64,000 bases of DNA from Sorangium cellulosum So ce56 (GCF_000067165.1 NC_010162.1:7261001-7325000); one strand, 5' to 3'. Shown: positions 27,214-36,132, counted from the first letter of the stretch. The notes: generated by a model from the letters alone, not told the origin. Program-made: numbers and translations.

Positions 27214-28160
27214 GCGGAGCTCCCCTCCCCTGCGGAGGCCGGCTCCCCTGAATCGCCCGCGCCGCTCGCGTAGGCGTCGATCCGCGCGAGGAGGTCGAGG
27301 GCCAGGCGGGCCTCCGCCTCGCCGCGCTCGGCGAGCCTGCCCACCACCGCGGCGAGCTCCAGGCGGCGGCGGTACTCGGGTGTGAGGCGCAGCGCGTGGA
27401 TGTGCCGCTCCAGCGCGGCGCGGAGCGAGGTCGGCGGCGGAGCCGCTCCTTCCGGAGTGGGAGGTTCCGCGCCCGAGTCTGCGCGCCCGCCCGGCCCCGC
27501 CGCCGGATGGCCTGGCGCCTGCGCGAGCAGGTCCGGCATCGCGCGCGCGAAGAGCTCGAAGACGACGCGCTCGGTGCGGAACGACTCCACGGTGAGCGCG
27601 AGGACCTCGGCCAGCCGCTCGGCCAGGTCGAGCTCTCGCCCGCCGAGGGGCGCCTCGTGCGAGAACAGCGCGGCGCCGCCCACGGTCGCTGCGCCGACGC
27701 GGATGGGCACGAAGATCGCGGACGCCGGCGCGGCGGCCAGGAGCGGCCGGAGCGGCGCGATCATCGGATCGCCGTCGGACAGCTCCACCGCGTGCCCGCC
27801 GCCGCCACCGAGCAGGTACGCGAACGGGGTACCGCTCGGCGGCAGCTCCGCGCCCGGGGCGCGGAAGCCGACCGCGTCGGCGACGACAGGGACGGTGAGC
27901 CGCCCGAGCGTTTCCATCTCGAGCGCGACGAGCGCCTCCGAGCACGGCATCGCGAGGCACGCGAAGCGCAGGTGCTCCCCGAGCCCGCGCACCCGCGCCT
28001 CCACTGCGCCGAGGAGCGCCGCCGACTCGACGGTCGAGAGCAGGTCGCGGAGGCGCGCCGTGAAGGGCGCGAGCGGCGAGCGCAGCGCGTGCGGGTGAGG
28101 CGGGAGGGCCCGCGCCGGGGCGGGCGGGACACCCGGCGCGGAGCGGTCGGCGAGCGGCAT
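27210..28160 (-). CDS. GAF-like domain protein, first gene of the S8 protease operon
   Basis: The 316-aa product starts at ATG 28160. Residues about 45-215 have a GAF-like pattern: ETLGRLTVPVVADAVGF, AIFVPIRVGAATVGGAALFS, ERLAEVLALTVESF. A helical Ala/Arg/Glu-rich C-terminus follows (YRRRLELAAVVGRLAERG). No catalytic output domain is seen. It overlaps the protease gene by 4 bp, so it likely senses a ligand and acts with the protease. The GAF assignment is by pattern only. A repeat array lies 70 bp upstream. Confidence 0.7.
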   Translation of the reverse strand: MPLADRSAPGVPPAPARALPPHPHALRSPLAPFTARLRDLLSTVESAALLGAVEARVRGLGEHLRFACLAMPCSEALVALEMETLGRLTVPVVADAVGFRAPGAELPPSGTPFAYLLGGGGGHAVELSDGDPMIAPLRPLLAAAPASAIFVPIRVGAATVGGAALFSHEAPLGGRELDLAERLAEVLALTVESFRTERVVFELFARAMPDLLAQAPGHPAAGPGGRADSGAEPPTPEGAAPPPTSLRAALERHIHALRLTPEYRRRLELAAVVGRLAERGEAEARLALDLLARIDAYASGAGDSGEPASAGEGSSA

Positions 28161-28229
28161 GGACCGCCGATGCTACCGCCGGAGGGCCCTCAAGCGAACC
28201 GCAATGACGCTCGCGCCGAGCCGCTCCGC

Positions 28230-28432
28230 GCGCCCAACCCGGGTCGCCTCGTCGCGCCCCCAACCCGGGTCGCCTCGTCGCCCAACCCGGGTCGCCTCGT
28301 CGCGCCCCCAACCCGGGTCAATGCCGGCGATGCCGGCGATGCCGATGCCGGCGATGCCGGCGCGCCCAACCCGGGTCGATGCCGGCGCGCCCAACCCGGG
28401 TCGCCTCGTCGCGCCCCCAACCCGGGTCGATG
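28230..28432. repeat. Array of seven CCCAACCCGGGTC repeats with GATGCCGGC satellite
   Basis: The core CCCAACCCGGGTC starts near 28233, 28259, 28281, 28308, 28365, 28390 and 28416. Units are mostly 22-27 bp with GCCTCGTCGCGCC connectors. A run of GATGCCGGC 9-mers at about 28320-28360 interrupts the array. It lies between the divergent starts of the GAF-like gene and a membrane-protein gene. Confidence 0.92.
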
Positions 28433-28656
28433 CCGGCGCGCCGCCGGCATCGACCCGGTGCAGCGCTGCCGGCGCAGGTGCCACAGGCGGTCTCCTGCCG
28501 GGTGAGGTTCCGGTTGACGTGCTCCGAGCCTCTCCTAGCATGCGACGACATGCCGCGATTCGGCTGCCTTGCGCACCGTCCGAAGCGATCGCCCCCGTAC
28601 GCGGCAGACGGCTCGCGCCCCGCGGCCGCGAGGCCCCTCGATCCGGCGCGGGTGCG

Positions 28657-29262
28657 ATGAGCTCGTCCACCCGCGAGCAGCAGCGCCGCCTCGCCGTCGT
28701 CCTCTGGGGTGTCCTCGGCGTCGTGGCCGTCCTGGTCGACGCCATCTACCGCCTCGGGGCCACCGCGGTTCGCATCCTGACAGCCCACGATCTCACGACA
28801 GGCCAGCTCGTCCTCCTTGGGGTCTGGACGGTCGCGATCGCCTATTTCGAGGGGTATCGGGGCTTTCAGCAGCGCTTCTCGCCGCGGGTAGTCGCGCGCG
28901 CGCTCCACCTCGCGGACCACCGTCGTCCGCTGCACGTGGCGCTGGCGCCGCTCTACTGCATGGCGCTCTTTCACACGACGCGCCGCCGGCTGATCGCGAC
29001 GTGGGTGCTCATCGCGGGCATCGTGGCGGTCATCGTGCTCGTCCGGCAGATGCCCCCGCCGTACCGCGGGATCGTCGACGCAGGCGTCGCGTTCGCGCTC
29101 GCCTGGGGGACCGCTTCCATCCTCGTCTGCCTCGCGCGAGGGCTCGCAGGCCGCCCCCCCGATGTACCGGCGGACGTGCCGGAGGAGGCGCTCCGCCCCG
29201 GCAGCGACACCGAGCAGATCGCCAACCAGACCGTGAGAGCGGGCGGCCCCGGCGACGGGTGA
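28657..29262 (+). CDS. Small multi-pass membrane protein
   Basis: The ATG at 28657 (MSSSTREQQRRL) is the first start after the repeat array; longer reading frames would translate the repeats. The 201-aa product has four likely membrane helices: LAVVLWGVLGVVAVLVDAIY, LVLLGVWTVAIAYFEGY, LIATWVLIAGIVAVIVLV and AGVAFALAWGTASILVCLA. A polar tail with many Pro and Glu follows. I recognise no family. The Shine-Dalgarno is weak. No functional neighbour is evident. Confidence 0.75.
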   Translation: MSSSTREQQRRLAVVLWGVLGVVAVLVDAIYRLGATAVRILTAHDLTTGQLVLLGVWTVAIAYFEGYRGFQQRFSPRVVARALHLADHRRPLHVALAPLYCMALFHTTRRRLIATWVLIAGIVAVIVLVRQMPPPYRGIVDAGVAFALAWGTASILVCLARGLAGRPPDVPADVPEEALRPGSDTEQIANQTVRAGGPGDG

Positions 29263-30076
29263 GGCCGCGCAGGCGAGCGCACGACTCCTTCCAACCAGGA
29301 TACCCGCGCAAGCGGCCAATCTGCACGGCAGCGGCGCCCCGTCAGGCGAGCGCCCTATCCCCCTCGTTCGGCACGGCCCCCTGCTCGCCCTGAGCCGAAC
29401 CGCCTTGCGGCCTCACCTGTCGCCTCCTGCTCATCGCCGCTGGCGTCGCGCTCGTCGGCGGCAGACCCTTTATAAACACTCATTCTCAACAGACACCTAC
29501 GCACAACCATGGAGGCCGCCTCATGAACAAGAGCGGCGCCGATGCCGAACTCGGCAGGACAGCACACGGGGGCCAACGTGTGGATCCGACGAGCCGGCGC
29601 GGCCTTTTACGCGAAACACCGCGCCCGTGATGAGCCCGTTACCCAGCTGAAAAGGCGCGGCACGGGCGCTGTCCGTGGGCGTCCCGATGCGCCCGGCCGA
29701 TAGGCAGCCCGTATGTCGCTCGAAGCGCCGGTGCTTAGCGCACGAGCCCGAGAAGCGTCGTCCAGTCTGCCCGCATCGCATCCAACCGTTGCTCGATCGA
29801 GCAAGACCCCTACGCGCAGAAGCCCTGCCGAGCGCCATGACCTCGCGGAGGATCTCCCGCTGCCCGCCAGAGGGGTGCGCGCTTCGTCAGATCCAAGCCG
29901 CTTCGACCTTCCGTGCGGGCATGGTCTGTGGATTGCACTCGCGCGCCGAGCCTGAGGGCGACGACCCCACCCAATTGTGCCGAGCACGGTGCGCTGCGAG
30001 CGCCGCTCGGGCTCGTGCGTCGGCACCCACACGACCGCCAAGCTCGCAGCCAGACGAACGCCAAGAAAGCGAAGCG
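29263..30076. other. 814-bp gap upstream of the SznF-like operon
   Basis: Base composition drops at 29465-29500 (TTTATAAACACT), a plausible promoter patch. Apart from the short ORF at 29523, I see no supported gene in the rest, and no repeat. The region 29640-30070 has ORFs on both strands without recognisable protein features. Confidence 0.5.
29523..29630 (+). CDS. Possible 35-aa peptide upstream of the SznF-like operon
   Basis: ATG at 29523 has GGAGG at 29512-29516 with ideal spacing and follows an AT-rich promoter-like patch (TTTATAAACACT). The peptide (MNKSGADAELGRTAHGG and onward, ending ETPRP) is polar, Arg-rich and unrecognised. It could be a leader or regulatory peptide, or chance. 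Confidence 0.3.
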   Translation: MNKSGADAELGRTAHGGQRVDPTSRRGLLRETPRP

Positions 30077-31426
30077 ATGCACTCGATTCAACAGTATCTC
30101 TCCTCCCCCGCCTTCGATCTACCGGCCGACCTCTTGCCGAAGACCCCGTGGAACAGGCCGTTTCGCAGGCAGGATCTCGGCTCCGTCGATCTCCTTGGGC
30201 CGCTCGCGGCCAGGGAGCTGTCGACGAACCGCTCCCTGGCTATCCATCGAATCCTTCTCAATATTTATGAACAGTCCATGCTCTTCCTGCCGCAGCGCCG
30301 CTTCGAGAGCCACGACCTCCCGTCCTTCCGAGCGTTCTACGATCCCGACAACGTCGCCCTCGGCCAGTCCAACCGCGTCGCTCTCGAGCGCGCCGCGTTC
30401 TCGTTCCTGGACGACCATGAGATCAAGGTGACGGGGAGGTGGGAATGGGAGCATCTGGAGCAGTACTTCCTCGGCGTGATCGAGCGTTATGAGGAGGAGC
30501 CCTGCAGCCTCACCGCTCGAATCGATGCCCTGGACTCCCCGACGACAGCCTATCGGTACCTGCTCATCCAGCAGGCGTCGGACTTCCTGAGCGAGGCGTC
30601 TGCCATGGGACGCGCCATGCTCGGGAGCTTCGGCGCCACTCAATCGGAGCTGATGAAGGTGTTCATCGACGAGTACGGGTATGGTGTCCATGACAGGAAG
30701 CACTCGACCCTGTTCGAGCGCTGCTGCAGCTCGGTCGGGCTCGACCCCGAGCCGCACAGGTACTACTTCCACTATCTCCCAAGCTCGATAGCCCTGACGA
30801 ATTACTTCCACCACGTCTGCTCGAACAAGCACCTCTGGTTCCGTTACCTCGGCGCGCTCTACTACACCGAGGCGTCGATCCCTCACTTCAACAAGGCGCT
30901 GAGCAGGGCTCTGCGCAAGGCGTTCGAGGGGGCAGGCGTCGACACGCGCTACTTCGACGAGCATGTGCACATCGATCAACATCACCGCAGGATGGTGCTC
31001 GATGATGTCATCAGGCCGACGATCGCGCTCTGCGGCGCTCAAGTGATCCCGGAGATGGTCATCGGGTTCGAGTCGTTCCGCTTGCTCCAGAGCCTCGCCG
31101 ACCGGGACTGCCTCGAGCAGTTGGCGTTCGTCGAAGACCTGGAGCGAAGCCGCAAGGGTGGCTTCAAGGTCGCTCGTCGCGCGTACGAGGCCGTCGATGC
31201 GCCCCTTGCGTTCTCCGAGCCCAAAGGCGAGATCTCCTACTCCCACATCCACGATCACGATGAGCTCTTCACGGTAGAGCTCGGCTCGATGGAGTTCTTC
31301 GCCGGAATCACCCCTGTCGTCCTCGAGGCCGGCGACAGCATCATCATCCCCGCGGGCCGCCTCCACGGCTCGCGCGTCATCAACGAGCCGTGCACGTATC
31401 GGGTGCAGAAGGTACGTCGACGATGA
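30077..31426 (+). CDS. SznF-like heme-oxygenase-fold diiron N-oxygenase fused to a cupin
   Basis: The ATG at 30077 gives 449 aa. Residues about 150-340 form a heme-oxygenase-like diiron domain with candidate ligands E173, E199, H209, E265, H296, D300 and H303. Residues 380-449 form a cupin with HIHDH (H390, H392, H394) and H430. From memory, the SznF ligands are E189, E215, H225, E281, H311, D315, H318 and cupin H407, H409, H448; these align at offsets of 15-18. SznF (streptozotocin) hydroxylates two guanidine nitrogens of N-methylarginine, then its cupin rearranges the product to an N-nitrosourea. Both metal sites are complete here, so equivalent chemistry is plausible. First gene of a five-gene coupled operon; no SznE-like methyltransferase is in the window. 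Confidence 0.92.
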   Translation: MHSIQQYLSSPAFDLPADLLPKTPWNRPFRRQDLGSVDLLGPLAARELSTNRSLAIHRILLNIYEQSMLFLPQRRFESHDLPSFRAFYDPDNVALGQSNRVALERAAFSFLDDHEIKVTGRWEWEHLEQYFLGVIERYEEEPCSLTARIDALDSPTTAYRYLLIQQASDFLSEASAMGRAMLGSFGATQSELMKVFIDEYGYGVHDRKHSTLFERCCSSVGLDPEPHRYYFHYLPSSIALTNYFHHVCSNKHLWFRYLGALYYTEASIPHFNKALSRALRKAFEGAGVDTRYFDEHVHIDQHHRRMVLDDVIRPTIALCGAQVIPEMVIGFESFRLLQSLADRDCLEQLAFVEDLERSRKGGFKVARRAYEAVDAPLAFSEPKGEISYSHIHDHDELFTVELGSMEFFAGITPVVLEAGDSIIIPAGRLHGSRVINEPCTYRVQKVRRR

Positions 31427-31731
31427 GCCCCGAGAAGCAAGCCCGCGGCACGTGCGTCATGTCACGCGCGCGCACCGACAAAGGTCCTTTCTACGCCCTC
31501 GGAAGACGCGTCTTCCTCCTCGAGTGGAGGAGCGCCACCTATGTGATCCCGGATTACTGCCCGCATCGCGGCGGGCCGCTCAGCCTCGGCACGAGGAGCG
31601 AGGACCCGTGCGCGATCAGGTGCCCGTGGCACGGCATGAGCAACCATATCAGACCCATGACGGAACGGGCGATCCCCGCCGTCCAGGTCGGCGACACCAT
31701 TTCGTTCATACTGACCGAGGATCGATCATGA
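31423..31731 (+). CDS. Small Rieske [2Fe-2S] protein
   Basis: The ATG at 31423 overlaps the preceding stop (ATGA). The 102-aa product is a single Rieske domain with cluster motifs CPHRGGPL and CPWHG, supplying two Cys and two His. The length is that of a ferredoxin-type Rieske protein, not an oxygenase alpha subunit. Position directly behind the diiron enzyme suggests it delivers electrons to it, or serves a further oxidation step. The downstream ATP-grasp gene starts within its stop codon. Confidence 0.92.
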   Translation: MSPEKQARGTCVMSRARTDKGPFYALGRRVFLLEWRSATYVIPDYCPHRGGPLSLGTRSEDPCAIRCPWHGMSNHIRPMTERAIPAVQVGDTISFILTEDRS

Positions 31732-32993
31732 CGAGCATTCTGTTGGTGATGCGTAAAGGCTACGGCATCCACGGCGATCACATCGAGACGCTTCGCCGCC
31801 TCGGGCTGTCGGTCCATCTCCTCACCGAAGTACCCCAGGCGGCGGACGACCCGCGCTTCGCCAGCGTCATCCGGATCCCCCCCGCAGAGAGGGAGAGCGC
31901 GGTGGACCGCGCGATCGAGTATTGCCGCGCCCACGGCATCAGCCTCGCCGTCACGTTCCAGGAGACGGACATCGAGGTCTGGGCAGCCATCAACGCGGCG
32001 CTGGGGGCGAGCACGGCCTCGCCCGCGGCTGCGGCCATCGCGCGAGACAAGTCCAGGCAGCGCCGCTTCCTCGCGGAGCATGGCCTGCCGACCCCGGCGT
32101 TCCTCGAGGTCGTCGACGTCGAGCAGGCCTGCATCGAGGCAGAGCACATGGGCTTCCCGCTCATCGTCAAGCCGACCCGCGCGGCGTCCAGCATGCACGT
32201 GACCCTCGCCACGAGTACAGCCGAGCTGCGGTCCCGGCTGACCGCGATCGAGACCCTCGCGCGCAGCGGAGCGGGAAACTACTACGCAGGGAAGATCGAG
32301 ACCTTCGCCCTGCTGGAGGAGTTCCTCCCTGGCGACGAGGTGACCCTCGACGGGGTGGTGATCGACGGGGAGCTCCACCTGGGTGGCATTCATAACAAGA
32401 TGCGCATGCCCGGACCGTTCTTCGAGGAAGATCTCTACTCGCTGCCGTTCAAGCGCCCCGAGGAGGAAGCTGGGCTCTTCGATATCGCGGACCGGATATG
32501 CCGGCGCCTCGATCTGCGGAGATCGCTCTTCAACGTCGAGCTTCGCAAGGACGCGGGCGGCGCCTACCGCGTCGTGGAGTTCAGCCCGCGCGTCAGCGGC
32601 GGGCATGTCTACCGGAACATCCGCGACGTATACTCGATCGACCTCGTCGCGGCGCACGTCGCGTCGTGCGTGCCCGCGCGCTCCGGCCTCGTCGAGCACG
32701 CGCTCCGTCGCTCGGCCCCACGGATGGCGACCTGCATCAAGTTCGTCTATCGGAGCGGGCGGGTCGTCGAGAACCACAGCGGGCCGGCGAGCCTCTCGGA
32801 GTCGTTCGTCGCGTATTTTCCGACTGCGCGCCCGGGGGCGATCGTCCGGGCTGCGCCCGGAGGGTTCGATATCACCGGGCTGCTCTCGGTGAAGGGGCTC
32901 TACCGAGGGCCTGGAGACATCGAGCGAGTCGAGCATGGCGCGGGCGAGCTCGAGGGCGCGCTCGGCCTCGTGATTGTGAATGAGGCACCATGA
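31728..32993 (+). CDS. ATP-grasp carboxylate-amine ligase 1
   Basis: The ATG at 31728 overlaps the Rieske stop and gives 421 aa. An N-terminal pre-ATP-grasp domain (SILLVMRKGYGIHGDHIETL) is followed by the ATP-grasp fold: ARDKSRQRRFLAEHGLPTP, FPLIVKPTRAASS, LLEEFLPGDEVTLDG and the Mg2+-binding region VEFSPRVSGGH. Such ligases join a carboxylate, via acyl phosphate, to an amine. In this operon it may couple the SznF-like product or its precursor to another amino acid or sugar amine. The two ATP-grasp proteins of the operon are clearly different in sequence, so two distinct amide bonds are likely. Confidence 0.9.
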   Translation: MTSILLVMRKGYGIHGDHIETLRRLGLSVHLLTEVPQAADDPRFASVIRIPPAERESAVDRAIEYCRAHGISLAVTFQETDIEVWAAINAALGASTASPAAAAIARDKSRQRRFLAEHGLPTPAFLEVVDVEQACIEAEHMGFPLIVKPTRAASSMHVTLATSTAELRSRLTAIETLARSGAGNYYAGKIETFALLEEFLPGDEVTLDGVVIDGELHLGGIHNKMRMPGPFFEEDLYSLPFKRPEEEAGLFDIADRICRRLDLRRSLFNVELRKDAGGAYRVVEFSPRVSGGHVYRNIRDVYSIDLVAAHVASCVPARSGLVEHALRRSAPRMATCIKFVYRSGRVVENHSGPASLSESFVAYFPTARPGAIVRAAPGGFDITGLLSVKGLYRGPGDIERVEHGAGELEGALGLVIVNEAP

Positions 32994-34243
32994 GAATGCG
33001 CAAGTACTGGCTCATCGCGCTGCTCGCCGTGACGCTGTCCGGAGACACGATGCTCACGGTGGCGCTCGTCTGGACGGCGCTCGCCAGCAGCAAGTCCACG
33101 CTGCCCCTGGGCCTGACGCTGGCCCTGATGAGCGTGGCGCCCTATGCCCTGCAGTCGGCGTTCCCGCAGCTCAAGTCGTGGATCTCACGCGCCCCTTTGC
33201 ACGCCTTCGCGGCGGCGCGCGGGGCGGGGCTGCTCGTGGCGGTCGGCGCCCTGCTGTTGCCGTCGCCCATGCCCCTCTGGACGCTCTATGGCGTGGCCGG
33301 GGCGTTCACCATTACGGTGTTCATCGTCCAGCAGTGCATCGAGACGACGATGGCGAGCCTGGTGCTGCGCGACGTGCTCAGCGCCGGAGAAGCGTCGCGG
33401 ATGTCGCAGACGAGCATCCAGCTGGGCGCCTTCACGGGCGGGGCGCTGGGCGGCATGCTCCTCGAACGCGCGGGAATTCGCTTTACCTTCATCGCCCTCA
33501 TCGGGACGCTCGCCGTCGGATCCCTGATCCCCGCGCTGCTCCGCGACGAGGTGGGCGGCGTGCAGCGCGGCCGGCAGCTGCCAAGCCGAGATCCAGGGCC
33601 GCAGGTGCGCCCCGCGCGGCCCTCGCGCTCGTCGTCCCGGTCTCTGTTGCTCTGGCTCGCGCTGCTCGGCGTGCTGGTGCTCACGATCCAGCTCGGGTCG
33701 TACAACTATCTCTTCCCCATCGTCATGCAGAAGGGCAAGCTGTGGCACGCGAGCGACTATGGATTGGTGAGCGCGTCCGCGGGAGTGGGCGCCCTGCTCG
33801 CCTCCCTGATAGTCGTGGCGCAGCGGGCAGAGCGCTGGCAGGTCCTCGCGTCGGTGTTCGTGATCGCGCTCGCGGATACTGGGCTGTGGATCACGAGGAG
33901 CGTCGTCGTCGCCATGGCGCTCACGTTCGTGCTGGGCTACGCGTTCAACACGCTGCGGATCCGCCAGCGGACGCTGATCTTCGAGAACGTCGCGAGCGAC
34001 CAAGAGGGCGCGGAGTGGGCCGCTCGCACGACGGTGGTATTCCAGGTGACCAAGGCCGCGCTTCCCATCCTCCTCGCGCTCGTCATCGACGCGTCCGGCG
34101 TCACGCGCGCGGGACCTGGCTTGGCGATCGTGGGGTGCGCCGTCGCCGCGGTGCTCCTCTTCATAACAACTCAGCAAGGGCGGCACGCCTCTCTCGTGGC
34201 GATCGCGAGGTCCACGGCGCCGTCATCGGGTGCGTGTCAATGA
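32990..34243 (+). CDS. MFS-type exporter
   Basis: The 417-aa product overlaps the previous stop by 4 bp and has about twelve hydrophobic helices in two halves, separated by a basic loop near residues 185-210 (GRQLPSRDPGPQVRPARP). It has no recognisable substrate motif. Its place in the operon points to export of, or self-resistance to, the metabolite. It resembles major-facilitator efflux proteins in layout only. Confidence 0.88.
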   Translation: MRMRKYWLIALLAVTLSGDTMLTVALVWTALASSKSTLPLGLTLALMSVAPYALQSAFPQLKSWISRAPLHAFAAARGAGLLVAVGALLLPSPMPLWTLYGVAGAFTITVFIVQQCIETTMASLVLRDVLSAGEASRMSQTSIQLGAFTGGALGGMLLERAGIRFTFIALIGTLAVGSLIPALLRDEVGGVQRGRQLPSRDPGPQVRPARPSRSSSRSLLLWLALLGVLVLTIQLGSYNYLFPIVMQKGKLWHASDYGLVSASAGVGALLASLIVVAQRAERWQVLASVFVIALADTGLWITRSVVVAMALTFVLGYAFNTLRIRQRTLIFENVASDQEGAEWAARTTVVFQVTKAALPILLALVIDASGVTRAGPGLAIVGCAVAAVLLFITTQQGRHASLVAIARSTAPSSGACQ

Positions 34244-35481
34244 ATCGTCTCCTCCTGATTGAAAGCGGAAAAGAAAGCTATCGCTCGTTCACCTTCGAGG
34301 CGCTGCGCCGAGGCGGGATCGACCTCGTCCTGGCGGCCAAGAGCCCGCCGACATGGCAGCAGCGCTACCTCGGCGGCTTCGTGGAGGCCGACGTGGACGG
34401 CCCGAGCTTCCGTGAGCGCGTCCTCGATCACCACCGGCGGCAGCCGGTCGACGGGGTGCTCACGTTCGTCGAGCGGCTCGTGCCGCTGGCCGCGGAGCTC
34501 GCCGCGGACATGGGGATCCGCGCGCCGACGCTGGCGAGCGCGCGTGCGGCGCGTGACAAGCACGAGATGCGCCGGCGCTTCGCCGCGGCGAGCATCCCGG
34601 TGCCCAGGGTGCTGTTGATGACCGACGTCTTGACGCGACGTCCGCCTGACTTCCCCATGCCCGCCGTGGTCAAGCCGATCATGGGGTTCGCGTCTCTGAA
34701 CGTCTTCAAGATCGGCGCGTGGTCGGAGCTCGGCTGGGCCGAGGAGGTGATCGCGAAGGACAATCATCCCACGCTGCCCGACCCAGGGGGCGGCTACATG
34801 ATCGAGGAGTACATCGATGGCCCCGAGTACAGCGTCGAATCGGTCGTGTCGGGAGAGCGTATCGTACACTACGGGATCACCCGGAAGATCACCTCTCCGG
34901 AGCCGTTCTTCGAGGAGGTGGCGCACGTCACTCCGGCGCCGCTGTCAGCGGAACAGAGAGAAGCCATGCTGACCATGACCGAGAGAGCGCTTCGCGCCCT
35001 CGATCTCGACCACTGCGCGACCCACACAGAACTCCGCATATCGAGCAGGCGCGGCCCGATGATCATCGAGGTGGCGGCGCGGCTCGGCGGCGACAAGATT
35101 CCCTTCCTCGTCGAGCTCAGCACCGGCGCGAGCCCCAGCCTCGCGGCAGGCCGAGCAGCGCTGGGCATGCCGGTCCCACCTGCCAGTCCGCCGGCGCGAT
35201 GCCTGGGGATCTGCTTCTTCGTGCCGCGCGAGCCCGGGGTCACGCGCAGCGGGGTCGAGGAGCGTCCTGCGATCGAAGGCCTCCTCGAGTTCGAGTACTG
35301 GACGGGCGCCAGGACCGAGGTGAAGGTTCCGCCGGAGCAGTTCTTCACCCGGCTCGGGTATGCGCTCGTCGAGGGTCGCTCTGCCAGCGAGGCAGTTGCG
35401 CGGATGGCCCGAGTGATCACCCGGGTCGAGCGGGTGATCGGGGTGCCGCTCGTGGCGGATATCGAGCCCCGTCTCCTCTGA
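34240..35481 (+). CDS. ATP-grasp carboxylate-amine ligase 2
   Basis: The last gene of the operon starts at ATG 34240 overlapping the MFS stop; 413 aa. N-terminal NRLLLIESGKESYRSF, then RDKHEMRRRFAAASIPVP, PAVVKPIMGFASLNVFKI, GGYMIEEYIDGPEYSVES and the metal-site segment MIIEVAARLGGDKIP define the ATP-grasp fold. The LGGDKIPFLVELSTG stretch is typical of amino-acid ligases of the biotin-carboxylase-like subfamily. It is expected to form an amide with an amino-acid-derived carboxylate. No NRPS or PKS genes are present, so the product should be a small pseudo-peptide. Confidence 0.9.
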   Translation: MNRLLLIESGKESYRSFTFEALRRGGIDLVLAAKSPPTWQQRYLGGFVEADVDGPSFRERVLDHHRRQPVDGVLTFVERLVPLAAELAADMGIRAPTLASARAARDKHEMRRRFAAASIPVPRVLLMTDVLTRRPPDFPMPAVVKPIMGFASLNVFKIGAWSELGWAEEVIAKDNHPTLPDPGGGYMIEEYIDGPEYSVESVVSGERIVHYGITRKITSPEPFFEEVAHVTPAPLSAEQREAMLTMTERALRALDLDHCATHTELRISSRRGPMIIEVAARLGGDKIPFLVELSTGASPSLAAGRAALGMPVPPASPPARCLGICFFVPREPGVTRSGVEERPAIEGLLEFEYWTGARTEVKVPPEQFFTRLGYALVEGRSASEAVARMARVITRVERVIGVPLVADIEPRLL

Positions 35482-35564
35482 GATCGCCTCCCTCCCCAGC
35501 GCCAGCCGGGCCGCGCGCCGTGGGCGATCACGAGCCGCGGCGCTCTGCTCGGCCGCGCCTGCTC

Positions 35565-35855
35565 TCAGGGGCTGCCGGCCCGCTCGATCACGAGGATCCG
35601 TGCCTCGCCTACCGGATGGGCCGCGTGCTCGTCCCCCTCGTCTGCACGGAAGACGTCGCCCGCCTCGAGGCGCACGCGCTGCACATCGCCGTCGATGCGG
35701 ACGTGCATCTCGACCACGCCGTCAAGGACCGCGAAGACCTCCACACCGTCATTGGTGTGCCACACGTAAGGTTGGTCGGTCCAATGCAGCCGAACCGTCG
35801 CACCGTCGATCCGGGCGATGTCCAGGGCTTCCCACGGGCGCTCTGCCCGAAACAA
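35565..35855 (-). CDS. Small cupin protein
   Basis: A single cupin domain of 96 aa if the TTG at 35855 is used. The reading frame extends upstream (AFNARLFRAERP) to a GGAAGAGGGG site with only ATC/ATT codons after it, so the true start is unclear. Motifs PYVWHTNDGVEVFAVLDG and EHAAHPVG supply His/Glu for a metal. It converges with the ATP-grasp operon, its stop 83 bp from that operon's end. Function unknown. Confidence 0.75.
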   Translation of the reverse strand: MFRAERPWEALDIARIDGATVRLHWTDQPYVWHTNDGVEVFAVLDGVVEMHVRIDGDVQRVRLEAGDVFRADEGDEHAAHPVGEARILVIERAGSP

Positions 35856-36132
35856 CCGAGCATTGAATGCTTGAATGATGCCCCCTCTTCCTGTGCGGGC
35901 CTGCGACGCCGCTGCACCTCGGCGGCTCGGGCGGTCCAGACCGTGGCAGCTGCCACCCGGACCACCGAGAGATTACCATCACCCTTCGGCCGAGCCAACC
36001 AGCGGAGGCATGTACAAGCTGGATTGAGGGAACAAGGTGAGAATCCTGATCGGGTTGGCGACGAGTCTCGGGGACGCCTCCTGAGATCGTCTCCGCCGCT
36101 TCTCCGCCGCTTCTCCGCCACTTCCTCCCTGG

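Noticed and set aside
28159..28656. N-terminal extension of the small membrane protein through the repeat array
   Set aside because: It would translate the CCCAACCCGGGTC repeats into Pro/Arg/Ser low-complexity sequence; the ATG at 28657 begins the hydrophobic protein proper.
29607..30041. Minus-strand ORF in the gap before the SznF-like operon, considered as a transposase remnant
   Set aside because: No transposase motif, inverted repeats or codon bias supporting it.
34240..35481. Graspetide (microviridin-type) ligase role for the ATP-grasp pair
   Set aside because: Sequences resemble amino-acid ligases and no graspetide precursor core is visible nearby; the 35-aa ORF at 29523 has no such motif.
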